From assembly GCA_009823505.1 (NCBI GenBank), contig VZQC01000601.1, forward strand, positions 360,799-424,798: a stretch of 64,000 nucleotides of DNA. Reading direction: 5' to 3'. Below are positions 44,767-56,900 of the stretch, in pieces. How positions within the stretch are numbered: the stretch's first letter is position 1; the number at the start of each line of letters is the position of its first letter. The notes beneath the pieces are model-generated. The model ran no database searches and had not been told where the DNA came from. It was given only the letters and a program-made list of their open reading frames with translations. The DNA is from Rhizomys pruinosus (Eukaryota > Chordata > Mammalia > Rodentia > Spalacidae). The position numbers were made by a program, and so were the translations under genes.

Positions 44767-46384
44767 CCAAGAAAAAACTAACTACAGGAAAAGATTTGTG
44801 GGTTCCAGCAGGACAAAATGTCACCAACTTAATGGCTGAGAAAGAAAAGATACAGATTCATTGAGTAGGATGTACCAGAAAGTGCCAACTGAAAGGTTGA
44901 CCCGTCTGAACATTGAAAGGAAGAAAGCCTCAGATTGCTACAAACATCGAACCCCTCTGTGGATCTACTTGTAACAAAACTATTTATAATGAGTCCTAAT
45001 GAAACTTACCTTCTAGGTGCCACAAAGTTTTGATATGAAGACTTTCTTGCCTCCCCCCCAACGAACAAGGAGAAATATGATGATGATGAGGTTGCTCTCC
45101 AACTGTAAATTGGAGACAACTTTATAGAAGTATCTCTTATAAAACCGGTAAAAAACTGCCTTCTTTAATTGACTAATAGACATAAAACTGTGAAAAGGAT
45201 TATTTTCTGTTCAGAACCAAATATAATACTAAAAGTCCTTAAGCTATGCCTTAAGCAAAATATATTAATACAGGAGCTCTGACATCAGCAATGGATTATT
45301 CTACCAGGAGATGTTGGACAGGGATCCAAGGCCCACAAAAGGAAAGGCTCCTTGCCTCTAAACTGGGATACCTGCAAAAGAGAGGCGATAAGGCCCTGCT
45401 GCGAAGACTGACGTTAACATGGGAAAGATGTTTGAGACCACACATGCAAGTGTACAGATGGCCTCTGGAATACCAGAGAGTGTTACCAAAGGCCACTAAA
45501 CCAATTAAAGCAAATATGGATCTTCCTTGAGTCAAACAAGACTCCACCGTCAGCACCAGCTACAACTCACCTGCCTGGAAATATGTGCAGCAGAGGCAGC
45601 CATATGCCTGTATATCCCAAATCTAATTGGCTATTGGCTCTCTCCTTGGAGGAATAACCACTGCTCTGATGCCACAGCTCACATCTCTACAGGTTAGGAG
45701 TGTTATAGCCAAGTAAGACCCTTTATATTTAACAGAAAAAAATGTAATTCATGGATTAACATATCATCCAAGATATGTTCTATACCAAATAACCTCCATA
45801 ACTAATAGTGCTGTTTAATACCTATATATCTAATTGTTGTGTTCATTAGTAGGATCGAAGGTTATTCCTGGACAAAACTGTCAGCCCATGAAAGGAAACA
45901 GCCAGAATTGACCAGAGTCCAAGACAACACTCCAGAGAGGTGGACTGTTTTCTCTTTATCCACCTGTGCCCCTTTTCTAAGCCTAGGGAACAATCTGCAG
46001 AAGAAGGGGGCATGTGTATAATGTAGGGCTGCGATTGGGGGTGAATGGTGAAACTACCGATAGTCTGGACACTCATTTGATCACTGATTGAACACACAAC
46101 CCCTCACCCCCCGCTGGATGGTGGGCTGTGGGATTTGGGCACAACAGCCTGCAAATTGGTTTTACATGAAGGGTGCTTGTACTCATGGATTATCACTTAT
46201 AGCTTAAAAATGAAAAAAAAAACTGAGAGAGAAAAGCGCAGGCAGTTATGGCAGAATGCATGATCTGGGATGGTGGGTGGGGGGGGGGGGAAGGGAAAGG
46301 GAAATATGCCTGAACTGAATTGGAAAATGATGTATGAAATGCACAAAGCATCAATAAAAAAATGTTAAATAAATAAAAAAAAAG
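44767..46384 (+). mobile_element. 5'-truncated L1, long 3' UTR only
   Basis: No ORF2 is left; 1.6 kb of 3' UTR ends tgtatgaaatgcacaaagca and tcaataaaaaaatg. The same 3' UTR occurs at 54,970-57,062 and 59,229-60,197. A G run at 46,279-46,290 lies near the end, as in many L1 3' UTRs. Confidence 0.85.
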
Positions 46385-47731
46385 ATTCCCCTAGAGCTAA
46401 GTGCCACCTGGGGCTAGAGTTGGACAATGGTGTGCCCAGCAGGGCTCCCCTCCTTTCAGTTAGGCATGGGATTGTCTACAGATGTGAGAACCAGGCCTCA
46501 TCGCGGTGATTTGCTAAATTCATGCTCCTTCGGTTGCACTAAGCATGTTCCAGCATGCTATGACACATGCTATTTTCTTACGAGTATGCGACATACTTGG
46601 TGGAGAGTGTCAGTTTATCTCCAGCTTGCTGTTCCCTGGGCATGGCTCTTCATCTCTTTCTCTGACCTTGTCCCACTAGGTTGTGAATGGTTTCAATGGG
46701 AAGCACACAAGGGAAGAACTGCTCTGCTTGAAAGTCACCGAGATCTTTCAATGCAACTGACCTTCTTTCAGGGGCAAAAAGTCCAATTCATTTTCTTTGC
46801 TAGCTAATTTTGGGGTTGGGGGTGGAGACAGGTTTTCCTTTTCTCTAGTGTGTTCTTTGCCATCAAATACGCTAAAGAAATTCCACTAAAGGCACTTTCT
46901 CAGTTTTATGTCCAAACCTACCCACAAATTGTATATCTATGTGATGCTAATTGTGCATAAAATTTAAATTCTGCTGCCCTGCCCCATAAAAACGGAAAAT
47001 GCTTCAGTTTGCAATCCATAGCATTGAGTGCAATCCAGGGCTGCCCCACCAGCTCCAACAGATGCAATTACCTCTCCCACACTCAAGCCTCTTTCTTTCA
47101 CAACATTACTTTTATTATGCAAATGTGAAAATCTAATTTTAATCCAAGGGACCATCTAGAAGATTAAACCTGCACTTAAGTCTTGCTTTCGCTAAGTGTA
47201 ATTAAGGATATTAAGGATTCTTTTTTCATTGGAGGAAGATTCCAGCTGCTTGCAAGAGCCTGGCATTCTTTTTCTGCCTGCAGTCCCAGAAACCCCAGGG
47301 GCAGCCAGGAGCTAGCCTGCACCCTTGGTACTGATCTGCAGGCCTGAGCTTGTCTGGTGAAGTAAGTGACAGCGAGGTGGGCCACAGAGACAGCCGTGTA
47401 CAGCAGAGAGCAGTGGCCATTCTCTGCTTCCTGGAGAGAAGTATAGATTGGCTCCGAATGCCTACATCTGAAAAGTTGGTTTGTCAGTCACAAAGGGACC
47501 TATGTCTACAGCGCAACAAAGATGGAGATCACTGTGTTTTCAAGACATAAGGTCACTGGTGTGGGAATTTCTGCTAAGCCTAGACAGCAAACCTTCATAA
47601 AAGCTGCACTCATAAGGAAAAAAAAAAACCCAAGTAATAGTCTAGATGTCCAGGGAAGGTGAGATTGGAGAAACTAGCTCACTGTGCTGATTTCTCTCCC
47701 CTTACCTTCCTCTATTTAACTAATCTATGTT
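46385..47731. other. Repeat-free block, possible regulatory DNA
   Basis: 1.35 kb without SINE, LTR or L1. 46,860-47,210 is AT-rich, non-repetitive and contains a perfect octamer ATGCAAAT (47,117-47,124) and several TAATT cores (47,133-47,215). Conservation cannot be judged here. Confidence 0.35.
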
Positions 47732-47745
47732 TAAGCTCTATGTTT

Positions 47746-47961
47746 TAAAAAATATTTTATTATTTTTTAAGTAAATGAGTGTATTGCCTACATGTATGTA
47801 AGTGCACCCATGCCATGCAATGTCCACCGAGGACAGAAGAGGGTGTTGAATCCCCTGGAGTTACAGATGGTTGTTAGCTGCCATGCGGGTGTTGGGAACC
47901 AAGCCCAGGTCCTTTGCAAGAGCATCCAGTGCTCTTAACTGCTGAGCCATCTCTCCAGCCC
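47746..47961 (-). mobile_element. B2/B3-type SINE
   Basis: tgtattgcctacatgtatgt ... gctgagccatctctccagcc on the plus strand. TSD taagctct(a/g)tgttt at 47,732-47,745 and 47,962-47,975. Confidence 0.92.
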
Positions 47962-47975
47962 TAAGCTCTGTGTTT

Positions 47976-49027
47976 AAGGAAAGGGTATCTCCATCCCAAG
48001 TGTTCCTCATCTCTTTCAGTAGACCTACAGCAGTGTCAGAGTGTAAACTTTTCAAAGTTTAACAACGTCTGAATAAAATAGCCTCTGTAGCATTCTTACC
48101 ACCTGCCAACTTGTTTAGCTCTATACGTGGGCAATTCTCAACTTCTCAATGACTTTGCGAAGTGTTATTATTATTGTTTTCTAAATAAGGAAGAAATGGA
48201 GGTTGAGAGTATAAGTTTACAGTCATGTTTAGATGTGGCAGAAAGTGTTATTGATTAAATTTGGGCTTCTTAGAGGTGGAATCCAGAGATGTACTCTGAT
48301 ATAATAGCTGGAGGCCCAGGTGACTCTTTCAACATGGCCACATTGACTGATGGATGGATGAGGCTAAGTGAAAAACTCACATTGCATTTACAAGATTTAA
48401 CATCAAAACATAATGTAAGTATATAAATAATTTTATAGTAATTACTTGTTAGCATTGCAATATTTGGATGTGTTATGTTATATAGAATACATACTGTTAA
48501 CATGAATCTCATGTAGCTACTAGGAAGTGTAAAGCTGTAGAACTGGTTCATATTTTCTTTGACTGGTCCTGCTGGCTGTAGATCCTTAACTATCGCTTTG
48601 TCGGCCCATTAACCTCAGGTTCCTCCCTTGCCACCACTCTGAGGAAAACAAATAACTCTAAGAAATTCTGAAACTGCCCCCTATGAACTTTGGTAGTTCT
48701 TCCATTGAGCTGATCTGTTTTGTAGGAGAGCATGTTTTCTATGGAGTCCTGATCAGGAAGGGCACACAGCTTATCACTGTGAGGGGAGGGTAGTAAGGAG
48801 ATGCAGGACTTCCATTTTGTACCAGCATTCTCTGCATTGGCCCATATCTCAACTTTAGGGCTGTCATCTCAAACTTCCCATGGGTTTTGGTCAGGAAGTT
48901 ACTGATATATCCACTCATGGATAGATGAACATCCTAAAGCTATGGAATGAGAACTTGCATTATATATCAATTATGTTAACAAATTAAAAACCAGAATTAC
49001 AGTATTTTGATTAGAACACAGTCAAGG
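47976..49027. other. Unique DNA, nothing recognised
   Basis: AT-rich at 48,410-48,500. No repeat family or gene signal. Confidence 0.5.
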
Positions 49028-49395
49028 GGCAGGGAGAGGCTCAGCCAATAAAGTGCTTGCTGTATAAGCATTAGGCCCTGAGTTCAGATTCTCCAGAACC
49101 CAAGTAAATAGTCTGACACAGTAGAAAGTGCTCATCTTCCCAGTGCTGGTGAGGGCTAAGATGGGTGGATCCCTGCAGTCCAGCTAAATATAAGCTTCAG
49201 GCTCAGCGAGAGACCCTGTCTCAAAAATTAACCATGGAATATGATAGACGAAAGATACTCGATGTCACTCTTTGTCTTCCACAAGTACTTACCAATACAT
49301 GCACGCATATCTGCACACGTGTGCACATGCCTACACTTACAAGTATACACATTGCACACCAAACACACACCAACACCAAAAAGAAAAGCAAGAAA
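49028..49395 (+). mobile_element. B4-like SINE with CA-rich tail
   Basis: gggagaggctcagccaataa, gtgcttgctgtataagcatt, ccctgagttcagattctcca, then B1-like gagagaccctgtctcaaaaa and acgaaagatactcgatgtc. Tail of acacatgc words. Confidence 0.82.
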
Positions 49396-49733
49396 CCCAT
49401 AGCCAACTCTGAATGTCTTTAAAAATTGTCAAGATTTCTGATGTGTAAGTCCCACCCTTAGTCTTTCTCAGCACATTGCTTCTGTTTCTCACAAAAAGGA
49501 TGTGCAGGCAGGGCCCAGGGAAGGAGATGGCAAGGAGGCGCTATGTAACTCGTGTTACGATGCCTCCTCGTCACCTTTATATCCACTGTGTCAGGGCCCC
49601 GTGTGGGTGACAGCTGCTGGACATGTTTCTGGCGGCCTGGAGAAGGGTACAGGGCAAAGCTTAAAGGATTCAGGGAACCTGCAGTTTGACATGTGTCACT
49701 CAGATCTGGTTTATAGGAAAGAACTTTAAAGTT

Positions 49734-49825
49734 AGTTCTATCTCAGGGCTTCTTAAACTCTTGCTATCCATTATCCCTTAGTTCTAACTCAGGGCTTCTT
49801 AAACTCTTGCTATCCATTATCCCTT
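49734..49825. repeat. Tandem duplication, two 46-bp copies
   Basis: Copies at 49,734-49,779 and 49,780-49,825 differ at one base (tctatctc versus tctaactc). Downstream sequence suggests they lie in an ancient repeat. Confidence 0.95.
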
Positions 49826-50236
49826 TGCACTAGAGAAATTTTTATTCAACTACAATTTTTATGCAGATATACAAAACAGGTATACAGATCAAACATTTAC
49901 TAACAATAAATTATAAAGATGCTAATTTTAGACAATTCTTTGTTATATATGTAATCTAAAAATGCATTCTAAGAAGATGGATGTCATTATTTTTGCAAAA
50001 AAAAAGTGAATCTTGGATGAATATTTGAAACTGTAGGACACAGACCATCTTCAAAGTTTTTCAGAGTTGCTTGAAAGTTTGATTTTTTTTAATGGTCAAT
50101 ACTAAAACTGATACTTTGTGTAAATTTAGAGCCCCAAATGCCAGAAGTATGTTTAGGGCCATTACAGAAATTGTTGGAAATTCTGTCCTAACTCCAAGCC
50201 AAAAGTCATTAAATAAATTTTAAAAACTGAAATTCA

Positions 50237-50394
50237 TGCTGGGGGTGGTGGCACACACCTTTAATTCCAGCATCCAGGAGGCAGAGGCAGGCAGATCTCT
50301 GTGAGTTTAAGGCCAGCCTGGTCTACATAGTGAGCTCCAGACCAGCTAGGACTAAAGGGAGACCCTGTCTCAGAAAAAAAAAAAAAGAAAAAAA
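50237..50394 (+). mobile_element. B1 SINE
   Basis: gctgggggtggtggcacaca through gagaccctgtctcag and an A-rich tail. Short TSD gaaattca on both sides. Confidence 0.93.
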
Positions 50395-50512
50395 GAAATT
50401 CACAGCCACTCAAACAGCAATCTTTTAAAAAAATCAGATATTCTAACACAACATAATCAAAGATATACTGGTTTTATACTTAGATGCTTTGAATGATGGT
50501 AAGAAAACATGG

Positions 50513-51554
50513 AAAGTCTTTATTTTCCTTAATTAGACCATTATACTTCTGTAAGAGCAGAACACTTTGTATGCTTAGCACTTTATAAGGCACAGTGGTC
50601 GGGAATCGGAGCTGGGGTTGGTACTGCATGCTATGTACACAGGAAAGTAAGTATACTGTTTGCTCAGAACCAAGGCTGTGGTAAAGTCATGTGAAAGGTG
50701 AACTCTGAGAAAAACATCTCAGATTCATTATGTGCTTGATTTTGAATTAATTCTTTATTGGTCATTGTTCAGAAACTTTTTACTGTTGACAGAATTTTCA
50801 TGACCCATCACGTTCAGTTCCAGACCCTGTATGAAATCACAAGCCACAGTTGAAGAGGCCAGGCTCTAATAACCTGAAGACCATCCAGGAATTGGAAAAG
50901 AAGCGAGCCAGGAAGAAGAAAGAGAGGGTCCAAGGTGAGGATGCCCCCATCCTCTCTGGACTCTCACTGGAGGACAACTGGTGTCCTTTGCAATATTCTG
51001 ACATGGAACGGGATGGGGGTCTCTTAACTCCTCCCTCTTGTCCGTGTTGGAAGCTGGGCCTCTCTTCCTTTAGCTCCGCCCCTTTTACAGATCTGTTGGC
51101 CTCAGGAATCTTTTTCTGTCTTCCTTTCCAAGGTGCTGGCTAGGTGTGTGAGGGAAGGAAGAGGTCTTGGAGAGACATGGAGATCTTGGGCTGCTCACTG
51201 GGTCGTGATCGGTTTCTATGGTGCTGGGTGTCCCTTCCCTAAGATTGTCCCTTGATCTGCAGTTGGTGGCTGTGAAATTCTGTAAGGGTCTTTGTCTGCC
51301 TGGTGCCATGAGGCCTTGAGATTGGCTGTGGTTCCCATGTAGTCACTGGGGGCTCCAGTCAGCCCTGTGGGTTCAGTTCGCTTAGCTGCCAACACCTGCC
51401 CAGTCCCTTTCCAGCTCAGTCTCCTGACCGTACCAGAAGCTACCTCCGTTGTCCTTTCCCAGGGTTCTCTAGGAGCTCCAAAGTCTTTATTTTCCTTAAT
51501 TAGACCATTATGCTTCTGTAAGAGCAGAATGCTTTGTATGCTTAGCACTTTATA
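50513..51554. repeat. Pair of 75-bp direct repeats 0.97 kb apart
   Basis: 50,513-50,587 and 51,480-51,554 (start aaagtctttattttcctt, end gcttagcactttata) differ at only about three bases. The flanks and the DNA between them are not shared. Confidence 0.92.
50850..50934 (+). other. Candidate penultimate exon (unverified)
   Basis: A weak acceptor (aagccacag) and a good donor (caag, then gtgagg) bound an open 85-base stretch encoding NNLKTIQELEKK followed by RARKKKERVQ, very basic and helix-prone. Joined in phase to 52,041 it ends VQDVKS then a stop. Not recognised. Confidence 0.25.
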
Positions 51555-52040
51555 AATAAGATAAAGTCTATGGCCCTGGGGGAGGTTCTGGAAGCTGCAC
51601 TTGGGCCCTGCCCACCTAAACCACTGTGCTCCAGATGGGCCTCTGACACAAGCCCAACAGGGAGTTGGCAGCATGCTTCACATCTCACCCTCTTTCACTG
51701 TAGCAAGAATTCTCCATCGTGAAGCTGTGACCACAAGCTGCCCTATAAGCTGCCTCTAACTTCTCTCTCCATCCTGTTGGTTGGCCTGAAAGACATGGTA
51801 TACTCCCAAGTCTTATCTGTTGAGAATGTCTACTCTGTCCTGTCTTCCTCTGACCATGAAGTTTTGGGGAAAGTTAACTCAGGAGAAAGAGGAATAAAGC
51901 ATGGGGAGGATAGAGGCCAAAAGAAATTGAAAACTTCAGTAGTTTTCCTTTTTTTTTATTTTAAAATGCATTTTCAATGGGACCTATTCTGTTCGCAGCA
52001 CTGAGTTCTCAGAACGCTATGTATTTCTTTGTTCTGACAG

Positions 52041-52140
52041 ACGTAAAATCGTAATGAATACCTACATCAAATCTGACAGCAAGGACGCCATTGGCCACAG
52101 TGGCTCATCTGCGTCCCTCACCTCCTCTGCAAGTGCGTCC
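52041..52140 (+). other. Candidate last exon (unverified)
   Basis: Acceptor tttctttgttctgacag ends at 52,040. In phase with the 50,850-50,934 stretch the frame closes at taa, 52,052-52,054; the rest would be 3' UTR, whose end I cannot place (no AATAAA seen close by). Confidence 0.2.
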
Positions 52141-52290
52141 AAGCTGGCGAGGCCTGCTCTGTTCTGTTGTTCTACTTCCTGTTTTGTTCTTAGCTCCCTG
52201 CTCCATCTGCCGCAGTTATTTACAATAGGTACCACGTGTCTACCTTTTTTCTAAAAATCCAGTACAAAGACACACACATACACACACATA

Positions 52291-52326
52291 TTTTCTCTCA
52301 TATATATATATATATATGAGAGAAAA
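52291..52326. repeat. 36-bp perfect palindrome around a TA run
   Basis: Arms ttttctctca and tgagagaaaa flank sixteen bases of alternating ta; there is no unpaired loop in the symmetry. Confidence 0.95.
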
Positions 52327-52685
52327 ATACAAAGACTCAGGTGACTCTGGAGAGCACCTGTCATGTCCCTTGGTCACAGAGGGCTGAGGTGTCCTCAGAA
52401 GCTGGACCTACACTTTCCTTATTTGGCTGCCCCTACGGAACAGTCTGCTTCTTACTGTCATGCCCTGCCTCTCTTCAACCACATTTTCTCATAAAAGAAA
52501 TGGAAAGATAGAGTTAAGCATTCAAGAGATTCAAAAGGAAGCCACTGCACTATTCTCCATCAAACACAGGAATATGAGTCCATGTGCCCTCAGCTGGGCT
52601 GTTTATAGTACCTTTGAAATAGCCCAAGTATTCCTCCTAACTATCAACAAATACCAAAAAGTCATGAGGTATGAGACAGACTTTT

Positions 52686-52686
52686 N
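52686..52686. other. Single ambiguous base (N)
   Basis: The only N in the window. Sequence to its right (52,687 onward) is repeated in reverse at 58,506 downward; sequence to its left is not. Confidence 0.98.
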
Positions 52687-53520
52687 ACATTATGTTTACA
52701 GTTATTTTTGAAAAACAAACAAGCTTGGCTTAAGTACAGCAGGGACTGTTACTTAGTTACTCGAGATCATCTCAACTCTTCTGTTTTCAAGGAAGTTTGA
52801 AGACTCATTTTATAAATTATATTTAGCCTTTTTATTAGGATTGGATCTAGCTGTTGGCGCCACTAATGGATTTGATGTGTTTCTGCCAGTGTCCCCAAAC
52901 TAAATTGCCGTAACTAATGTGGCAGTGTCTCTTTTTATAACTGTTAGCTGCTGAAAGCAAAAAGAAATTTGTCTAAAGTCAAAATATTAACAGTTTTATT
53001 TATTGCAAGATGTCAGGAGCAAAGTGTAATTTCCGCAAGATTCAAGACCATAATGAGACTTTGCATGAAGAGGCTTTTCACAGCAAGACTTCCTTCCTGG
53101 GAAATTCAAAGAAAAATGAAAATTCAGAGCACTGTTTATTGGCAAATATCAAGTGACCCTTTAGCAGAAGTCAAAACAACCATTAGATCAGTCATTTCAG
53201 CATAAGCATGGGGCTTCTGTGCGTCTTCCAGCCACATTGATGTGTGCACTGGATAGTCAAGTTCACATTTGGGAAACACCCCACTCTGATTCCCATTTCC
53301 CATTCTCTCTCCATCCTTTTCTTTCCTTCCTATTTTTCTTTGACTTATTCTAAAAATAACAGCGTATATTCAGTCACTAGAAAAATAACAAGTGGCCTTA
53401 GGCAAACTTATAGCATGTGCACATGCACCAAAATAATGAGTGATGCTTCTAAGTAGGGGAGGGGAGTGCACGCTGACATTTCATACGAGAGTTTTGTTGA
53501 AATTACAGAAGAATAAAAAA

Positions 53521-53833
53521 ATGTTGTATTGCTGGGACCAAAACCAACTTGGGGAGAAAAGAGTTTTTTATCTTACATCTTCAAGGTCATAAGCATCACC
53601 ATGGGAAGTCAGGGCAGGATCTCAGGGCAGGAACCTGGAGAAAACATGGAGAGAAACAGAGACCATGGAGGAAGGACACTGCTTACTGGGCTTGCTCCCC
53701 TGGCCCATGCTCAGCCTGCTTTCTTATACAACCCGGACACCTGCTCAGGGGTGGCACCACCCACAGTCAGCTGGCCCTCCCATGTCACCCAACAATTAAA
53801 ATCACTCACAGACATGACCACAAGGGCAATCTA
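53521..53833 (-). mobile_element. MaLR-like LTR, partial
   Basis: On the minus strand it ends aaccaacttggggag-complement with a polyadenylation region; the cleaner inverted copy reads aaaataaactctttcctccc at 57,621-57,640. It belongs to the murid LTR group with this ending. Confidence 0.65.
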
Positions 53834-53861
53834 AAAACACGGTATAACTTTATTTTTTTTT

Positions 53862-53916
53862 AATTTTATTTATTTATTTATTTCTGTATGTTTATCAATG
53901 TACTGTCTGAATGTAA
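53862..53916 (-). mobile_element. B2 tail fragment
   Basis: A (ttta) run and gtatgtttatcaatgtactg, the tail end of a minus-strand B2, cut off where L1 sequence begins. Confidence 0.6.
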
Positions 53917-56900
53917 ACTTGTACAGCCACTATGGAAAACAGTGTGGAGAACCCTTAAAAGACACTCAAATGAGCCTACCACTTTGACCCAGTCCATACC
54001 AACTCCTGGGTATATACCCACAAAGAACAACTTACTGGCAAAGAATACATGCACAGCTATGTTTATTGCAGCTCTGTTCACAATAGCAAAAGCTGGAACC
54101 AAGCCCAGGTGCCCCTCAACGACGAGTGGATAGAGAAAATGTGGTACATGTATACCAATGGAGTTTTCTATGCAGCAGTAAAGAGGGACAACTCATCATG
54201 GAACTTTGCATGGTAAATGAGATGGAGCTGGAAGCCATTATGTTTAAGTGAAGTAACACAGTCCCAGAAAAACAACGACAAATGGTGTCCTCATATGATG
54301 GGAATGCTGTACCAACAACCCAGATATAACTATTTTCCATGGAGAGGGATGCATAGAAAGAACAACAAAACGAAAGACTGCATCGAAAATGGACTGAAAA
54401 TGGTGAATTGGGAAGGGGAGGGGATGGGTGGGAAGGGGACACGGATGTAATTCCATAAGCGCATTTTAATTGATTGTGCAGTTCAGCAAGTACTCATTTC
54501 ACCTAGGACCACTGTTACAGTACATGGTTGTTTTAGGACTTAGTAAAAGAAATATGTGTATATTAAACAACCATTGGTTTCAGCAGACTCTGATTAAAAA
54601 CAGTAATTGCATCTGCGTTCAAATGTTGATATAAATTTGCTGTTGTCCACATTTGTTTACACAAAAAATCTCTAGAGCAATAACTTTGGGATAGGCACAT
54701 ACAAATGTTCTCTATTTATTTTTCTGTTGTACAGATCACCTTGTAGCATTCTCTTTAAGATGATTTAAAGCAAAAATAAGTTTGCTCCAACCAAGTTATC
54801 AATATATAGAGTCACCCCAAACAGCATGGTGAATTTTATGAAATCTGAGCCTTGATTTCATTCTATAGTTATGTATAATACACTGTCTTCTGGAGACTCA
54901 TGGGTTAAAAAAAAAAGGGGGGGGGCGGGTTACAGACACGACCATGAAACCCTTCCTAGTCTAGAATCTTGCAATTCAAATTTTAAAATTAACTATGGGA
55001 AAAGTATTTGTTGTGTTCACAGGACAAAATGTCACCAACTTAACTGGTGCGAGAAGAACAAGTACAGTTTGCATGAGTGGATTTGTTACAAAAAGTGGCC
55101 AACTGAAAGTTGACCTGTTGAACACTTGAAAGAAAAACACGCCTCAGATTGCCTAAACATTGAACCCTCTGTGGATCCTCATTGTAACCACCCTATCTAT
55201 AATGAGTCTAATGAAACTTACTTCTAGTGCCACAAAGGTTTTGATATGATGATTTCTTGCCTCCCCCCCCCCAAGACAAGAGAGAAATATGATGATGATG
55301 CACGTTCTCTCCAACTGAAATTGAGACAAATATTAATAGGTAATCTTTATAAAAACAGTAAAACGCCTTCTTTAATTGACTATAGACATAGGAACTGTGA
55401 AAAGGATTTATACTTCTGTTCAGAACCAATTAAGTACTAAAGTCCTGAGTTCTATGCACTTAGGCAAAATATATTCAATGACGGAAAGCTCTGATACGCA
55501 ACTGGATTCCATTTCCAGAGAGATGTTGACTAGGGGATCCAAGCCTTCCCCCAAAAAGGTAAGGCTTCCTTGCCTAAGCTGGGATAACCTGCGGAGAGAG
55601 AGCGATAAGGCCCTGCTGCCGAAGACCTGACGTTTAAAAATGGGAGGGATGTATTGAGACCGACACATGCAGAGTGTACAGATGCGCTCTGGATACCAGA
55701 GAGTGTTCACCACAAGGCATTAAATCAAAAAGAAATACGGGGTTTCTTGAGTCAAGAAAATCTCCTCCAGTCCACCAATCTATGCACTTCAACCGCCTGG
55801 AATATAGTGCAGCCGAGCAGCCATGTGCTATTTTATATCCCCAAATCTAATTGGATGATTGGCATCTCTCCTTGGAGGAATCACCATGGCTGATGCCACA
55901 AGCCTCCTATCCCTACAGGTTAGGAGTGTTATAGCCACAGTAAGACCCTGTCATATTTAACAGGTAACACAATAATCAGTAATTCATGATTCATAACACC
56001 AACCATCTGTATTATCACCCAAAGACACCTACCTAACTAATTCAGTGCTGCTTCCACTCCTATATCTCTACTTGCTTGTGCTTCATAGTGATTCTGGAAG
56101 GACTCCTCTGTCAGCCGGGGAGTGTCCGGTCGTAGTTAGACCTCCCTGCTGCTGGTATGTCACAATACCTGCGGCGGTACGTAGAGTGCGCGTTTCTCTC
56201 GTCGCTTCTCTTCCTTCCTACGTGTAATAGGACATAACAGTGCACTATTTCGATTTCAATTTTTTCGGGCTTATTTCGACTAGTGTCCCTCCTCCGGAAT
56301 TTGTTCCACGTCATACGTACAACACGCGCCCATCTCCCCGATACCCCTAGTCCTTAATAGCCCCCTTCTCACTCGTAGATCTCCTTTAATGGCGTCACCC
56401 GCCCGCCTATCATTTACATTGTCCTTTCAGACTAATCTCCTCCGTCCATGTTCTTCCGTTTCTTCACTCACGCTTGAAGGGGCGATATACCTTGTATGTG
56501 TTCCTGAGACGCCTGGGAACCAATCTGCGAAGAGCGCTTTCCTTTTTGTCCATGCCTATGATGCCGTTTATCGGACTCATCCTATGCCTCTCCTGGGGGG
56601 CGGAGTGCTATTTTGTTGGTTCCTTCGCTTTACTTTACTGCTCTCTAGCTCCAGTTGCCGCCATGATCGCTCCTCTTCTATCATAGTATTTATCTCGGGA
56701 ATGTAAAGGCTGCGATTGGGGTGAACGGTTGAACTACAGCGATTGTAGTCTGGACACTCATTTGATCAACATGATTGAACAAACAACAACCGTCAACCTC
56801 CACTGAAATGGTTGGGACTGGGGGGTTTGGCCAACGTTCTATAGATTGGTTTGCACGAAGGATGCTTCTTACTCCGGATTATCACTTATAGTTAAAAAAT

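Larger units (their letters stand above)
50935..52685. other. Unique DNA around the candidate exons
   Basis: A 152-residue minus-strand frame (51,216-51,674) spans one 75-bp repeat copy and has no domain I recognise. CA repeat at 52,270-52,288. Confidence 0.45.
52687..54114. repeat. Left arm of a large inverted repeat
   Basis: Nearly identical, apart from small indels, to the reverse complement of 57,083-58,506. It contains unique DNA, an LTR part (53,521-53,833), the tail of a B2 (53,862-53,916) and the start of an L1 fragment (53,917 onward). Confidence 0.93.

Noticed and set aside
51216..51674. 152-residue minus-strand frame
   Set aside because: It crosses one copy of the 75-bp direct repeat and shows no domain; likely chance in a GC-richer stretch.
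56045..56706. Coding or bacterial insert
   Set aside because: Frames are short on both strands, no domain is visible, and traces of the expected L1 sequence run through the block.
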